A stretch of 64,000 nucleotides of DNA from JANQHS01 sp965267505 (GCA_965267505.1 OZ254081.1:868001-932000), one strand, 5' to 3'; positions 53,602-62,830 are shown, counted from the first letter of the stretch. Numbers and translations: made by a program. The notes: generated from the sequence alone by a model not told the origin.

Positions 53602-54237
53602 TTATGATCTCATCTTCTTTGGAGGAAGCGTTCCAAATATCACGTCCCAGAATGGAGAAGAAACCCCATAGGCTACCGTATCATCCTTATAATGATGAAT
53701 AGCATGATTTACCCAAAGGATCTTGAAAAAATTCTTTGGAGGAGCAAAGGCATGAACTGTGTAATGCACACCAATGTAAGTAGCGTATCCCATCACAAAT
53801 CCAGGGGTGAAGGCAAAGCTGTAATTTCCCATCAAAAGATAAAAGAATCCAAGTGCTACAAAGGCCAGGATTGTACTAACCACTATGGGCATAGCCAGCC
53901 TCTTTTTGTCCTTTGGTTGCTCATGGTGAATGCCATGAAAATTGTATTGGATCTTTTTTCTGAATTCGGTAGTTGGAGCCAAGTGGAACACATTCCTATG
54001 CACTATATATTCCACCAAAGTGAAAATGAAAAAGCCTGCTCCAAATACGGAAGCAGCTTCCAAAATGCTTAATCCATAATCAACCACTCCCAGATAGATC
54101 ACAATCCCTGAGAAAATTGGGAAGACTGTCAAAGGAAAAGCAATGTGTGTCCTGGTCAGTAGATCCAGAAAAGGATTTTCAAACATCCTTATCCTGTTCG
54201 TAGAATCAATTTTATGACCCTTTGTTGATCCGCTCAT
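53602..54237 (-). CDS. Fatty acid hydroxylase/sterol desaturase family protein
   Basis: A 211-residue membrane diiron enzyme. Four hydrophobic segments and the His clusters of the family: HRNVFH, HGIHHEQP, HYTVHAF and HAIHHYKD. The short form resembles bacterial fatty acid 2-hydroxylase-like enzymes such as those acting on sphingolipids or lipid A-type acyl chains; the substrate is inferred only. It has its own promoter box and terminator, so it is a single-gene unit. Confidence 0.88.
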   Translation of the reverse strand: MSGSTKGHKIDSTNRIRMFENPFLDLLTRTHIAFPLTVFPIFSGIVIYLGVVDYGLSILEAASVFGAGFFIFTLVEYIVHRNVFHLAPTTEFRKKIQYNFHGIHHEQPKDKKRLAMPIVVSTILAFVALGFFYLLMGNYSFAFTPGFVMGYATYIGVHYTVHAFAPPKNFFKILWVNHAIHHYKDDTVAYGVSSPFWDVIFGTLPPKKMRS

Positions 54238-54251
54238 TCAGATTTTTTTTG

Positions 54252-54259
54252 CAAAAATA
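54252..54259 (-). promoter_or_regulatory. -7 box of the fatty acid hydroxylase gene
   Basis: Minus strand TATTTTTG, 14 nt before the ATG at 54237. Fits TAnnTTTG. Confidence 0.5.
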
Positions 54260-54298
54260 ATTCAAAAAAGACAGGTGAACTACCTGAAATAGCAATTT

Positions 54299-55432
54299 TT
54301 AACTGCCTTTATAATTGTCTATTACCGATTGATATGCTTCAACATAAAGAGGAAGTATTTTATCTATGTCAAACTCCTTAGCTCTATCAAGTGCACCAGC
54401 TTTGAATCTATCCAGGTTCTGATCATCAAGAATCTCAAGAGAATGCTTTACCATAGAATCAATATCTCCTACATTACTCATAAACCCGGTTTTACCATGA
54501 ATGTTTAACTCAGGGATACCCCCGGTATTTGAAGAGATCACTGGAACTTCGCAAGCCATAGCTTCAAGGGCAGCTAGACCAAAGCTCTCTTTTTCTGAGG
54601 TAAGAAGGAAAAGATCTGCAACAGAAAGGATCTCATCGATGGCATCCATTTTACCCAGGAACCTGATATCCTGGTTTGAATCCAATTCCCGACACATCTT
54701 TTCGATATTGGTCCTTTCCGGTCCGTCTCCAGCCAACAAAAGCTTCGAAGGCATTTTTTTATTCACTCTATCAAAGACCTTCACAACATCTTCTACCCTT
54801 TTAACCTTCCTGAAATTCGAAGTGTGAACCAATAACTTTTCTCCGTTGGGACAGATAGCAAGTTTGAAGTGGTCTTTCTTCTTTTTACTAAATTTTTTGA
54901 GGTCAATGAAGTTTGGAATGACCTTGATGTCATTCTTTACTTTAAAAAATTCCAGTGTCTCCTTTTTAAGATCTTCAGATACGGAGGTGACCAGGTTGCT
55001 ATGATTGATGCTGAATTCCACAACAGGAGAATAACCTGCATCCTTCCCAACCAAGGTGATATCGGTTCCATGCAAGGTGGTGATAAAGGGTATTCCATTG
55101 CCTCTGTCCTCCATTATTCTCTGAGCCATATATGCGGCAGAAGCATGTGGGATTGCATAATGGACATGAAAAAGATCCAATTCTGCATAGCGGGCTGTTG
55201 AAACCATGGTGCTGGCTAACGCAACTTCATAGGGGGGATACTGAAACAAGGGATAGGTTGGAATAGCCACCTCATGGTAAAAGATGTTCTCATGGAAAAA
55301 ATCCAATCTGCTGGGCTGAGAATAGGTAATAAAATGGACCTTATGACCCTTCCTGGCCAGTCCAATTCCTAATTCCGTGGCAACAACTCCAGACCCACCA
55401 AACGTGGGATAACATACTATTCCAATATTCAT
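54299..55432 (-). CDS. bshA: N-acetyl-alpha-D-glucosaminyl L-malate synthase
   Basis: A 377-residue GT4 enzyme, the first committed step of bacillithiol synthesis, joining GlcNAc from UDP-GlcNAc to L-malate. BshA hallmarks: CYPTFGGSGVVATELGIGLA at the N-terminus, HVHYAIPHASAAYMA, TTLHGTDITLVG, and the EX7E motif in ESFGLAALEAMACEVPVIS. Bacillithiol is the main low-molecular-weight thiol of many Bacteroidota. bshB and bshC are not in the window. The start overlaps the stop of the upstream GH3-like/serine hydrolase gene by 4 nt. Confidence 0.93.
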   Translation of the reverse strand: MNIGIVCYPTFGGSGVVATELGIGLARKGHKVHFITYSQPSRLDFFHENIFYHEVAIPTYPLFQYPPYEVALASTMVSTARYAELDLFHVHYAIPHASAAYMAQRIMEDRGNGIPFITTLHGTDITLVGKDAGYSPVVEFSINHSNLVTSVSEDLKKETLEFFKVKNDIKVIPNFIDLKKFSKKKKDHFKLAICPNGEKLLVHTSNFRKVKRVEDVVKVFDRVNKKMPSKLLLAGDGPERTNIEKMCRELDSNQDIRFLGKMDAIDEILSVADLFLLTSEKESFGLAALEAMACEVPVISSNTGGIPELNIHGKTGFMSNVGDIDSMVKHSLEILDDQNLDRFKAGALDRAKEFDIDKILPLYVEAYQSVIDNYKGS

Positions 55433-58092
55433 GGATTACTCATTTCATTTTTAAAAATGGACTCATAGATAACATCCTGGATCCTTGTCCTGATATTATT
55501 TCGGATCAGTTTTCTATTGCTGGCCGAAGGATAAACCCTATTCGAAAGAAAGATGTAAATAAGGTCATAATCCGGATCAACCCATGCAGTAGTCCCTGTA
55601 AATCCCGAATGGCCATAACTCCTGTAGGAGCAAAGCTCAGAACTTGGGCCTTCTCCATAAGGATTGGGCTTATCCCAGCCTAAGCCCCTTCTATTTCCAG
55701 GTCTGGCCTGCTTTGAAAACATTTCCACAGTTCCCTTTTTAAAGTATGTTTCCCCGGCATAAGTTCCATTGTTCCTGTTCATCAACAATATTTTCCCGAT
55801 CTCCCTGGCATCGCTGAATATTCCTGCATGCCCTCCTACACCTCCCAACAAGGCAGCTCCCTGGTCATGGACTGTCCCATGAACCTGTTGGTTACGGAAA
55901 TAAGCATCTAATTCCGTTGGAACAATCTCCTCTTTTTCGAAATAGTCCAAAGGGTTGTACCTCATCCTCCAAACCCCCATGGGGTCCCAAAAATTTTGGG
56001 AAATAAACTCTTCAATAGGTTGATTGCTTATTCTTTCCGCAATCGCCTTCAGGAGATAAAAACTTAAATCGCTGTACCGATAAGTGTATTCTCCTTCATC
56101 ATTCTTTTCTAAACGGCTTGATTCGAGGGTCCAAATCCATAGAGAATCTTCAATAGTAGAAACCGTAAAAAGACTATCCGCCACAGGAACACAAAACCAA
56201 TCATCTTCAAACTCGCAATAAAAGAAATCATCCTTCCCTTCCATCCTTTTTATCCGGGACCAAAAGGGTATATATGGGGCCAAGCCAGCCTGATGAACCA
56301 GAAGATCCTTAACCAGGATGTCCTCCTTATCACTACCCTCCAATTCAGGCAGGTATTTAATTGCAGGAGAATCAATAGAAAGTACCGCCTGATCATTCAA
56401 CCACATAATGACTTGAAGAGTACCCAGCACCTTTGTTAAAGACGCAACATCATACAGGTCGGTCGACAGAACACTTTTCTCCTCTTCATAAGTTGGTTTA
56501 CCAAATGCATTCTGGTAAATGATCTGATTTCCCTGAATGACCATTACCTGTCCTCCTGGTGTAGCAGAATCCATTAAGGCTTCCTCAATTACCTGATCAA
56601 CAGGAAAAAGGTCCATTCTTGAAAAAGCATGATCTTCAGGAATCCCTTTTCCAAGAGTACCAAGACTACCTAAAAAGATCCCCTCACCAAGGTTGAAGCC
56701 AGGAAGCTCAAAGTTCAGCCTGCCTGTTGGTTGAGAAGCACCAAACAATATGTCGGCCATTGCAAGGGAAACTCCCTTTTCTTCTAAGGGAGAAAACAAA
56801 ACAGATCGAGCAGAAAAATCGGGGATCAGTCCCTGGTAACAAAAGACCATTCTTTGTCTTTCCTCACTTAAGTCCAGGATTAGTTTTTTGAAATCAGCCG
56901 TCCTGATGTAGGCTGAGTCTTTGTCAATCAGGTTGAAAACAATAAAACTTGATCCATCAAGACTCAACAAATCAGTTTCCGTATTTGATAGATCATATGA
57001 AACGATAGGACAATGCCTTTCCAGGCCTTTTTTTAAACTGCTGGAGGAATTAAAAGCAGAGTTTTCGGCTAAAACAACCTTCGTAAATCCGTCCTGATTT
57101 AGGGGAAGCTCTCCCGCCCTATCTAAAAGGACAATTGAACCGGATTCAAGCTTTTGCTTCAGGGATCTCTCAGAATATTTGGGATCATAGTCTGGAGATG
57201 AGTCATTTCGTTGAGTTAATTTTTTAAACTCGTCAAGCCGTTCGATTTTGTTTTGAGACTCAATTGAGCTCCTTTCCTTTTTCCAACTTTTTTGAAAAAA
57301 TCGTATTGAACTGCTTTTCGGACCGTCTACCCTGATAAGGTCATATCCTGAAAAGCTGCTCGTCACAAAGGCGGAAGTAAGCTTCGGCCTTGAGGGAACA
57401 AGAGGTGAAATCTTGATCCCTTGCCAACTCCTTGCTTTATCAAGGGCCTTTTCATCTGTGGGATTTCTGCGGAAAAACAATCCCGGCTGCTTTTCATCCG
57501 GCTTCGATGCCCATTGATCCCAAAAATTGTTACCTGCCGGTTGAATGCTAGGAATCCCCGATTTTAACAAACCTTCGTTCAGAGCTCTGGAGGCAATAAA
57601 AGCATCTTCAGGGTTTTGGCCTAAATAAGATCCCCAATTGATTCCCTCCAAATGGATTTCCATTGAAGGAACTATTACATAATCCACACCCATCCCTTTA
57701 AGACGTAATCCATTTTCATAAGCAAGCTGAACCAAAAGCTCAGGATCCGAAATGGAGCCATAGGGTGCCAGGCCCTCAGAATTTGCCATATGGATCTCTT
57801 CCGGAAAACCATTTGAACAGTCTACACCTATGCTAAAGGACTCACTTCTGAAGGGCAAGAAGCTTTCCAACAACTCTGAAAAATCAGCTTCTTTTGAAGG
57901 AATAAGGATTACCCCGGCAATTTCTCCCTTATCAACTTTCTTTCCTAAAAGAGAAATTTCCTTCTGGCTTGGGATCTTTTGATAGTCGATCAAAAAGACA
58001 CCGGAGCTTTTTTCTTTCGGTCCGGAATATGCCTGCAAAAAGACTAGGTACAGAAAGAAAAATTGAACTACATTTCTAAGCTCTTTCTTCAA
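55429..58092 (-). CDS. GH3-like domain (degenerate) fused to a serine hydrolase/beta-lactamase-type domain
   Basis: 887 residues from TTG 58092, which gives a normal signal peptide (MKKELRNVVQFFFLYLVF). The frame opens 30 nt earlier, but that start is less likely. Residues about 20-500 resemble glycoside hydrolase family 3 (VDCSNGFPEE, SEGLAPYGSISDPELL, FGASQPTGRLNFELPGF). The catalytic KHFPGHG-type block and the Asp nucleophile region are absent. From about 510 a class C beta-lactamase-like domain has S-L-T-K in DVASLTKVLG (near 551), YSD in YRYSDLSFY, and HSG in YGHSGFTG. That domain looks active, probably on peptidoglycan-derived or other amide/ester substrates in the envelope. Confidence 0.85.
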   Translation of the reverse strand: MKKELRNVVQFFFLYLVFLQAYSGPKEKSSGVFLIDYQKIPSQKEISLLGKKVDKGEIAGVILIPSKEADFSELLESFLPFRSESFSIGVDCSNGFPEEIHMANSEGLAPYGSISDPELLVQLAYENGLRLKGMGVDYVIVPSMEIHLEGINWGSYLGQNPEDAFIASRALNEGLLKSGIPSIQPAGNNFWDQWASKPDEKQPGLFFRRNPTDEKALDKARSWQGIKISPLVPSRPKLTSAFVTSSFSGYDLIRVDGPKSSSIRFFQKSWKKERSSIESQNKIERLDEFKKLTQRNDSSPDYDPKYSERSLKQKLESGSIVLLDRAGELPLNQDGFTKVVLAENSAFNSSSSLKKGLERHCPIVSYDLSNTETDLLSLDGSSFIVFNLIDKDSAYIRTADFKKLILDLSEERQRMVFCYQGLIPDFSARSVLFSPLEEKGVSLAMADILFGASQPTGRLNFELPGFNLGEGIFLGSLGTLGKGIPEDHAFSRMDLFPVDQVIEEALMDSATPGGQVMVIQGNQIIYQNAFGKPTYEEEKSVLSTDLYDVASLTKVLGTLQVIMWLNDQAVLSIDSPAIKYLPELEGSDKEDILVKDLLVHQAGLAPYIPFWSRIKRMEGKDDFFYCEFEDDWFCVPVADSLFTVSTIEDSLWIWTLESSRLEKNDEGEYTYRYSDLSFYLLKAIAERISNQPIEEFISQNFWDPMGVWRMRYNPLDYFEKEEIVPTELDAYFRNQQVHGTVHDQGAALLGGVGGHAGIFSDAREIGKILLMNRNNGTYAGETYFKKGTVEMFSKQARPGNRRGLGWDKPNPYGEGPSSELCSYRSYGHSGFTGTTAWVDPDYDLIYIFLSNRVYPSASNRKLIRNNIRTRIQDVIYESIFKNEMSNP

Positions 58093-58106
58093 GGAAAAAC
58101 AAATTC

Positions 58107-58114
58107 TAATTTTG
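58107..58114 (+). promoter_or_regulatory. -7 box of the small membrane protein-mutL unit
   Basis: TAATTTTG, 17 nt before the ATG at 58132. Fits TAnnTTTG. Confidence 0.5.
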
Positions 58115-58131
58115 TAACACAATCTTCCTCA

Positions 58132-58473
58132 ATGGGATTCTTTTCTTTTTTCCATACTCCAAAACCCAAGGGTTTTCAATTTCTTCCCAGATACTATGAT
58201 CCGATCAGGGAAGACCTGGAATTTCGTGTCCAAAAGATAAAAAATGAAAACAAGTCTGAGGATGGACCCAGGTCTGAAAGAATTTCTGCCGGCTTCAGAA
58301 GGCGACAGGAATCTTCAAAAAAGACCTCTGCAATTCAATTAGTACTCCTCCTATTCTTCATCCTATTTATAACACTTTATTGGTTCTTTGGAAACCAGGG
58401 GATCGTCTATTTACTGGTCCCAACTGCAGTAATATGGATTTTTTGGAGGTTTAGAAGGAGGGCAAGAAAATAA
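58132..58473 (+). CDS. Small two-helix membrane protein upstream of mutL
   Basis: A 113-residue protein; ATG 58132 is chosen because it follows the promoter box and gives the recurrent Bacteroidota N-terminus MGFFSFFHTPKPKGF. A basic region with RYYDPIREDLEFRV is followed by two hydrophobic helices (about 68-85 and 90-107) and a basic end (RFRRRARK). Homologues have been mislabelled riboflavin synthase subunit beta in databases; nothing here supports that. Its stop codon abuts the mutL ATG. Confidence 0.75.
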   Translation: MGFFSFFHTPKPKGFQFLPRYYDPIREDLEFRVQKIKNENKSEDGPRSERISAGFRRRQESSKKTSAIQLVLLLFFILFITLYWFFGNQGIVYLLVPTAVIWIFWRFRRRARK

Positions 58474-60306
58474 ATGGCTGATATAATTCGCCAGCTTCCT
58501 GATTCCCTTGCAAATAAGATTGCAGCTGGGGAGGTCGTTCAAAGGCCTGCTTCGGTAGTTAAAGAATTATTAGAAAACTCGATTGACTCCGGGGCAAAGA
58601 ATATAACCCTGGTAGTCAAAGAATCAGGGAAGAGTTTAATTCAGGTAACAGATGACGGAAAAGGCATGTCCATCTCAGATGCAAGATTCTGCTTCGAAAG
58701 ACACGCCACTTCCAAGATCAAGGATGCTGATGACCTTTATGCAATCAAAACAATGGGGTTCAGAGGCGAAGCACTTGCATCAATTGCTGCCGTTTCTAGA
58801 GTTGAGCTAATTACCAACCAGAATGGATCAGACCTGGGAACAAAGGTCAAGGTAGAAGGTGCGGAATTTAAAGGACAGGAACCCGAGGCCAGCGATAAAG
58901 GAACTTCTATCGTCGTAAAAAATCTATTCTATAATATTCCTGCCCGGAGGAAATTCTTGAAATCAGATCCGGTTGAGATGAGGCATATAATGGATGATTT
59001 CCAAAGGATAGCCATTTCCAATCCAGATCTCTCTTTTGATTTTTTTAATTCTGATCTACAGGTTTTCTCCCTAAGACCTGAAAATCTTCAAAAAAGGATC
59101 ATTCATATCCTGGGCAAATCCTACCAAAAAGGAATGCTTCCTTGCCAGGAAGAAACCGAATATTTAAGGATCGATGGATTTGTAGGCACTCCCCAAATGG
59201 CCAAAAAAACAAGGGGCGATCAGTTCTTCTTTGTTAACGGCCGGTATGTCAAGAACAACTATTTCCAACATGCAATAAAAACCGCTTTTGAAGGCCTCAT
59301 TCCTGCAGACCATTTTCCTTCCTTCGTTCTATTCCTGGAACTTGATCCAGGTCATGTGGATGTAAATGTTCACCCTTCAAAACATGAGGTGAAGTTCGAC
59401 GATGAACGCAGCGTTTATGGTTTAATTCAAGCCGCAGTAAAAAAAGCATTGGGAAGTCACCATACCAGTCCTTCCCTCGACTTTACCCGAAAAGTTGAGC
59501 CGGATCAATTTCAAGGATCAGAAAGAAGCTTTTCTTCCTCCTTTCAATCAGGAGATTCCTCCCTTTCAGGATTTGATCAGGGTATAAATATCTCAAACCA
59601 GGAAAAGCTGGATCCCATAACCAGGGTTTTTCAATCTAAACCTGAATCTTTTGGCAATCCGGTTAGTTGGGATCAATTAGAAAGCTCACCCCAGAATCAT
59701 GAAGCCCCTGGAAAACTTGAATTGCAGGCCAAAGCTTTCATGCAGATCTCCGGAGCTTTCATCCTGGTTCCCATAAAATCTGGAGCCTTGATTATGGACC
59801 AATCAAAGGCCCATGAAAGAATACTTTATGAGAGGTTCTTAACAAGACTTGAAAACAAGAATAAAGCCTCCCAACAAAGTCTTTTCCCCGAAAGGATAAG
59901 TTTGGGAAAAGCGGATATCCACTTGCTTATGGGTATGGAAATGGAGATCAAAGCCCTTGGATTTGACTTTGAATATTCAGGGCAGGATGCCATTGTGATC
60001 ACGGGAGTTCCTGAGGGAAGTCAGAATGAAAATGAAAAGGAACTATTTGAAGGTCTCCTGGAGTTGTATAAGGAAAATTCGAAGGAGCTGAACATTAGTA
60101 AAACGGAAAACCTTGTAAGGGCCCTGGCAAAAAAGTCAGCCCTACCCCATGGAAGAAAGATCGAGCAAGAGGAAGCAAGCAATTTATTGGATGAGCTCTT
60201 TGCCTGTAAGGTCCCTCAGTATTCCCCAGATGGTAATCCCACTTTCGTCAAAATAGGCTATAATTACCTTCTTTCACTTTTCTCGGAAAATAGCCCGGAT
60301 GTTTAG
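58474..60306 (+). CDS. mutL: DNA mismatch repair protein MutL
   Basis: A 610-residue GHKL ATPase. N-terminal ATP site: AAGEVVQRPASVVKELLENS with the catalytic Glu, DDGKGM, and GFRGEALASIAAV. FFVNGRYVKN and VDVNVHPSKHEVKF close the conserved N-terminal half. After a variable linker (about 340-420) comes the C-terminal dimerisation domain. Its metal-binding endonuclease motif, normally DQHA-x2-E-x4-E, reads DQSKAHERILYERF, with Ser instead of His. The SPDGNPTF segment stands where CPHGRP is usual. The first rhomboid gene overlaps by 8 nt. Confidence 0.95.
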   Translation: MADIIRQLPDSLANKIAAGEVVQRPASVVKELLENSIDSGAKNITLVVKESGKSLIQVTDDGKGMSISDARFCFERHATSKIKDADDLYAIKTMGFRGEALASIAAVSRVELITNQNGSDLGTKVKVEGAEFKGQEPEASDKGTSIVVKNLFYNIPARRKFLKSDPVEMRHIMDDFQRIAISNPDLSFDFFNSDLQVFSLRPENLQKRIIHILGKSYQKGMLPCQEETEYLRIDGFVGTPQMAKKTRGDQFFFVNGRYVKNNYFQHAIKTAFEGLIPADHFPSFVLFLELDPGHVDVNVHPSKHEVKFDDERSVYGLIQAAVKKALGSHHTSPSLDFTRKVEPDQFQGSERSFSSSFQSGDSSLSGFDQGINISNQEKLDPITRVFQSKPESFGNPVSWDQLESSPQNHEAPGKLELQAKAFMQISGAFILVPIKSGALIMDQSKAHERILYERFLTRLENKNKASQQSLFPERISLGKADIHLLMGMEMEIKALGFDFEYSGQDAIVITGVPEGSQNENEKELFEGLLELYKENSKELNISKTENLVRALAKKSALPHGRKIEQEEASNLLDELFACKVPQYSPDGNPTFVKIGYNYLLSLFSENSPDV

Positions 60307-61099
60307 ACTAACACCTGTTGTAAAAAATTTGCTTCTCGTGAATATTGGGGTATTGGCCCTGGTATTTTTCGCCGAAAGATTCTTCCGAGTTGAGGAGGCA
60401 TTGTTCACAGATCAGTTCGCCCTTCATTACGTTTTTTCAGAGTATTTCCAGCCCTACCAGTTCATCACCTACATGTTTATGCATGCCGATATTGGGCATC
60501 TATTCGGAAACATGCTGGCATTATTTTTCTTCGGACCCTGGCTTGAACAAACCTGGGGGGCCAAAAGGTTTTTCATTTTCTATATAGTAACCGGAGTGGG
60601 GGCCGGCCTTCTTTACGGAGTGGTGCAATTTGTTGAAATGCAGATGCTGGCATCTGAGATCAATAACTTCCTGGCGAGCCCAAGTCCCTCTTTATTTGCT
60701 GAGTTTATAAAGGAACCATATCTATACAGAGAATATTATGGTTTTTTCAGTCAGTTTGATGCAAACCCAAATTCTCTTGATCTAATAGAGCGAAGTAAAG
60801 CCATTGTTCAGGCAATCGGCAATTTCAAAATGAATATGCCAATGGTAGGAGCCTCAGGAGCGGTCTTCGGAATCCTTCTTGCCTTTGGAATGCTTTTCCC
60901 CAATGCAGAGATCTTCTTATTGTTTCCTCCTATTCCCATAAAAGCAAAATACCTTGTCACATTCTATGGTCTTTACGAGATCTATGCCTTGATACAACAA
61001 GCTCCTGGAGATAACGTTGCCCATTTAGCGCATATCGGGGGAATGATTTTTGCCTATTTCTTCGTTAAAGGATGGAGGAGGTCGGGTAGTCCCTTTTAA
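60299..61099 (+). CDS. Rhomboid family intramembrane serine protease
   Basis: A 266-residue protein with six helices. Catalytic Ser in MVGASGAVFGILLAFG (GASG) and catalytic His in AHLAHIGGMIF. MHADIGHLFGNMLALFFFG has the His and Asn of the oxyanion site. A long loop (about 115-170) separates helices 3 and 4. It cleaves membrane-spanning substrates; which ones is unknown. Overlaps mutL by 8 nt; the second rhomboid follows after 2 nt. Confidence 0.92.
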   Translation: MFRLTPVVKNLLLVNIGVLALVFFAERFFRVEEALFTDQFALHYVFSEYFQPYQFITYMFMHADIGHLFGNMLALFFFGPWLEQTWGAKRFFIFYIVTGVGAGLLYGVVQFVEMQMLASEINNFLASPSPSLFAEFIKEPYLYREYYGFFSQFDANPNSLDLIERSKAIVQAIGNFKMNMPMVGASGAVFGILLAFGMLFPNAEIFLLFPPIPIKAKYLVTFYGLYEIYALIQQAPGDNVAHLAHIGGMIFAYFFVKGWRRSGSPF

Positions 61100-61101
61100 T
61101 A

Positions 61102-62010
61102 ATGGCCGGATTAGTAGATGAAATAAAAAAGGTTTTCCAGCAAAGCGACAATGCCTTGACGCAGTTGATCGTGATCAACCTTATCATTTTTGCTGTGCTG
61201 GTCATTCTCAATGTATTCTCAACGATTCTGGGTTTTTCAGAGGTGTTCGGATGGGTCTATGGCCAATTTTCTATTCCTCCCAAATTCTCCGACTTTCTTA
61301 CCAAACCCTGGACTTTGATAACTTACTCTTTTGCTCATAGCCTAAGAGATATCTTTCATATCCTTTTTAATCTTTTGTTTCTCTACTGGTTTGGTAGACT
61401 GATCTCTGAGTACCTGGGGAGCCAAAAGGTGGTAAACCTTTACATTCTTGGAGCCCTGGCGGGAGGAATATTGTATCTGATCTTCTATAACCTGATCCCT
61501 TTCTTTGCCCAAAGAGTTGACTCAGTATCCGGAATGGTTGGAGCGTCTGCAGCGGTCTATGCCATCATGATAGGAGCTGCTACATTGCTTCCTAACTACT
61601 CGATCCACCTGATATTCCTAGGCCCCGTCAAGATTAAGTACATAGCTGCCTTCTATATCTTTATTTCTTTCATGGGAAGTGTAGGTGCAAACGCCGGTGG
61701 AAACATAGCTCATTTGGGAGGAGCCTTTATTGGTTTCTTCTACATAAAGCAATTGCAAAACGGATTGGACTTGGGCAGACCCGTACAGGCCTTCCTTGAT
61801 TTTTTCCGAGGATTGATCAATCCATCAAAAAAGATCAAGGTTAGCTTCAAAGCTGAAAAACCAAAAAATACAAGTCAAGAAAGCAGTTCAAATGCTCCAA
61901 GCCAACAAGAGATCGACGAGATCCTGGATAAGATAGCCGACAAAGGCTATGAGAGCCTAAGCCAGAATGAAAAGCAAAAGCTTTTCAATTTTGGAAAAGA
62001 AAAGAACTAG
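61102..62010 (+). CDS. Rhomboid family protein with C-terminal extension
   Basis: A 302-residue second rhomboid. FAHSLRDIFHILFNLLFLYWFG corresponds to the His/Asn region (quoted in part: LRDIFHILFNLLFLYWFG). The catalytic Ser lies in MVGASAAVYAIM, with GASA in place of GASG, and the His in NIAHLGGAFIG. The cytoplasmic tail (about 240-302) is polar and ends in a helix QQEIDEILDKIADKGYESL that resembles the short C-terminal helical motif common in Bacteroidota rhomboids. Sequence is only distantly similar to the adjacent rhomboid. Confidence 0.88.
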   Translation: MAGLVDEIKKVFQQSDNALTQLIVINLIIFAVLVILNVFSTILGFSEVFGWVYGQFSIPPKFSDFLTKPWTLITYSFAHSLRDIFHILFNLLFLYWFGRLISEYLGSQKVVNLYILGALAGGILYLIFYNLIPFFAQRVDSVSGMVGASAAVYAIMIGAATLLPNYSIHLIFLGPVKIKYIAAFYIFISFMGSVGANAGGNIAHLGGAFIGFFYIKQLQNGLDLGRPVQAFLDFFRGLINPSKKIKVSFKAEKPKNTSQESSSNAPSQQEIDEILDKIADKGYESLSQNEKQKLFNFGKEKN

Positions 62011-62044
62011 CTCCATATTTCATTTTTAATCATCCTAATACACC

Positions 62045-62830
62045 ATGAGCAAATTTGAAACCCTGTTGGTTTCACATGAGAATGGAACCCTAAATATTCG
62101 GATCAATCGACCGGATAAACTCAATGCACTAAATCAGCAAGTCTTAAAGGATCTGAAAGCTGCAATTCAAATGGCCTATGATCAGGAAGATATCCTGGGT
62201 GTGATCCTTACCGGAGAAGGAGAAAAGGCTTTTGTAGCTGGTGCGGATATAGCTGAGCTTAAGGAGCTCAATGAGATGAACGGAAGAAAATTCGCTGAAA
62301 ATGGGCAGGAGGTTTTCGACTCAATTGAAAATTGCCCCAAACCGGTGATTGCTGCCGTCAATGGATTTGCTCTTGGAGGCGGTTGCGAATTGGCCATGGC
62401 ATGCCATATGAGGGTTTCCACCAATAATGCAAAATTTGGTCAGCCTGAAGTAAACCTGGGCATCATTCCGGGTTATGGCGGCACCCAAAGGCTTCCTCTT
62501 TTGATCGGTAAAGGAAAGGCTATGGAGCTTTTAATGACCGGAGATATGATCAGTGCAGATGATGCAAAAGCCCTGGGCCTTGTCAATGAAGTAGTAGAAA
62601 ACAATGAAGCTTTAATGGCCCATTGCAATAAGATCCTTTCCAAGATCTCAAAGAAAGCCCCCATTGCGATCTCGTTGATCGTGGATACTGTAAACGCTCA
62701 GGTAAGGAAGGAAGAAGATGGATATCAAACCGAGGCCATCTCCTTTGCAGCTTGCTGCAAAACAGATGATTTTAAAGAAGGAGTTGATGCTTTCCTTTCT
62801 AAAAGAGAAGCAAATTTCAAAGGCAGCTGA
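62045..62830 (+). CDS. Enoyl-CoA hydratase/isomerase family protein
   Basis: A 261-residue crotonase-fold enzyme. Oxyanion-hole residues in FVAGADIAEL and FALGGGCELAMAC. The two catalytic glutamates of true hydratases are present at E115 (GGGCE) and E135 (FGQPEVNLG). GYGGTQRLPLLIGKGKAMELLMTG (quoted in part: PGYGGTQRL) is conserved. It probably hydrates short-chain enoyl-CoA in fatty acid or amino acid breakdown. It stands alone, 34 nt after the rhomboid. Confidence 0.9.
   Translation: MSKFETLLVSHENGTLNIRINRPDKLNALNQQVLKDLKAAIQMAYDQEDILGVILTGEGEKAFVAGADIAELKELNEMNGRKFAENGQEVFDSIENCPKPVIAAVNGFALGGGCELAMACHMRVSTNNAKFGQPEVNLGIIPGYGGTQRLPLLIGKGKAMELLMTGDMISADDAKALGLVNEVVENNEALMAHCNKILSKISKKAPIAISLIVDTVNAQVRKEEDGYQTEAISFAACCKTDDFKEGVDAFLSKREANFKGS

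Noticed and set aside
58132..58473. Riboflavin synthase beta subunit label for the small protein before mutL
   Set aside because: The protein has two membrane helices and basic ends, and no lumazine synthase motifs. The label appears to be a database carry-over.
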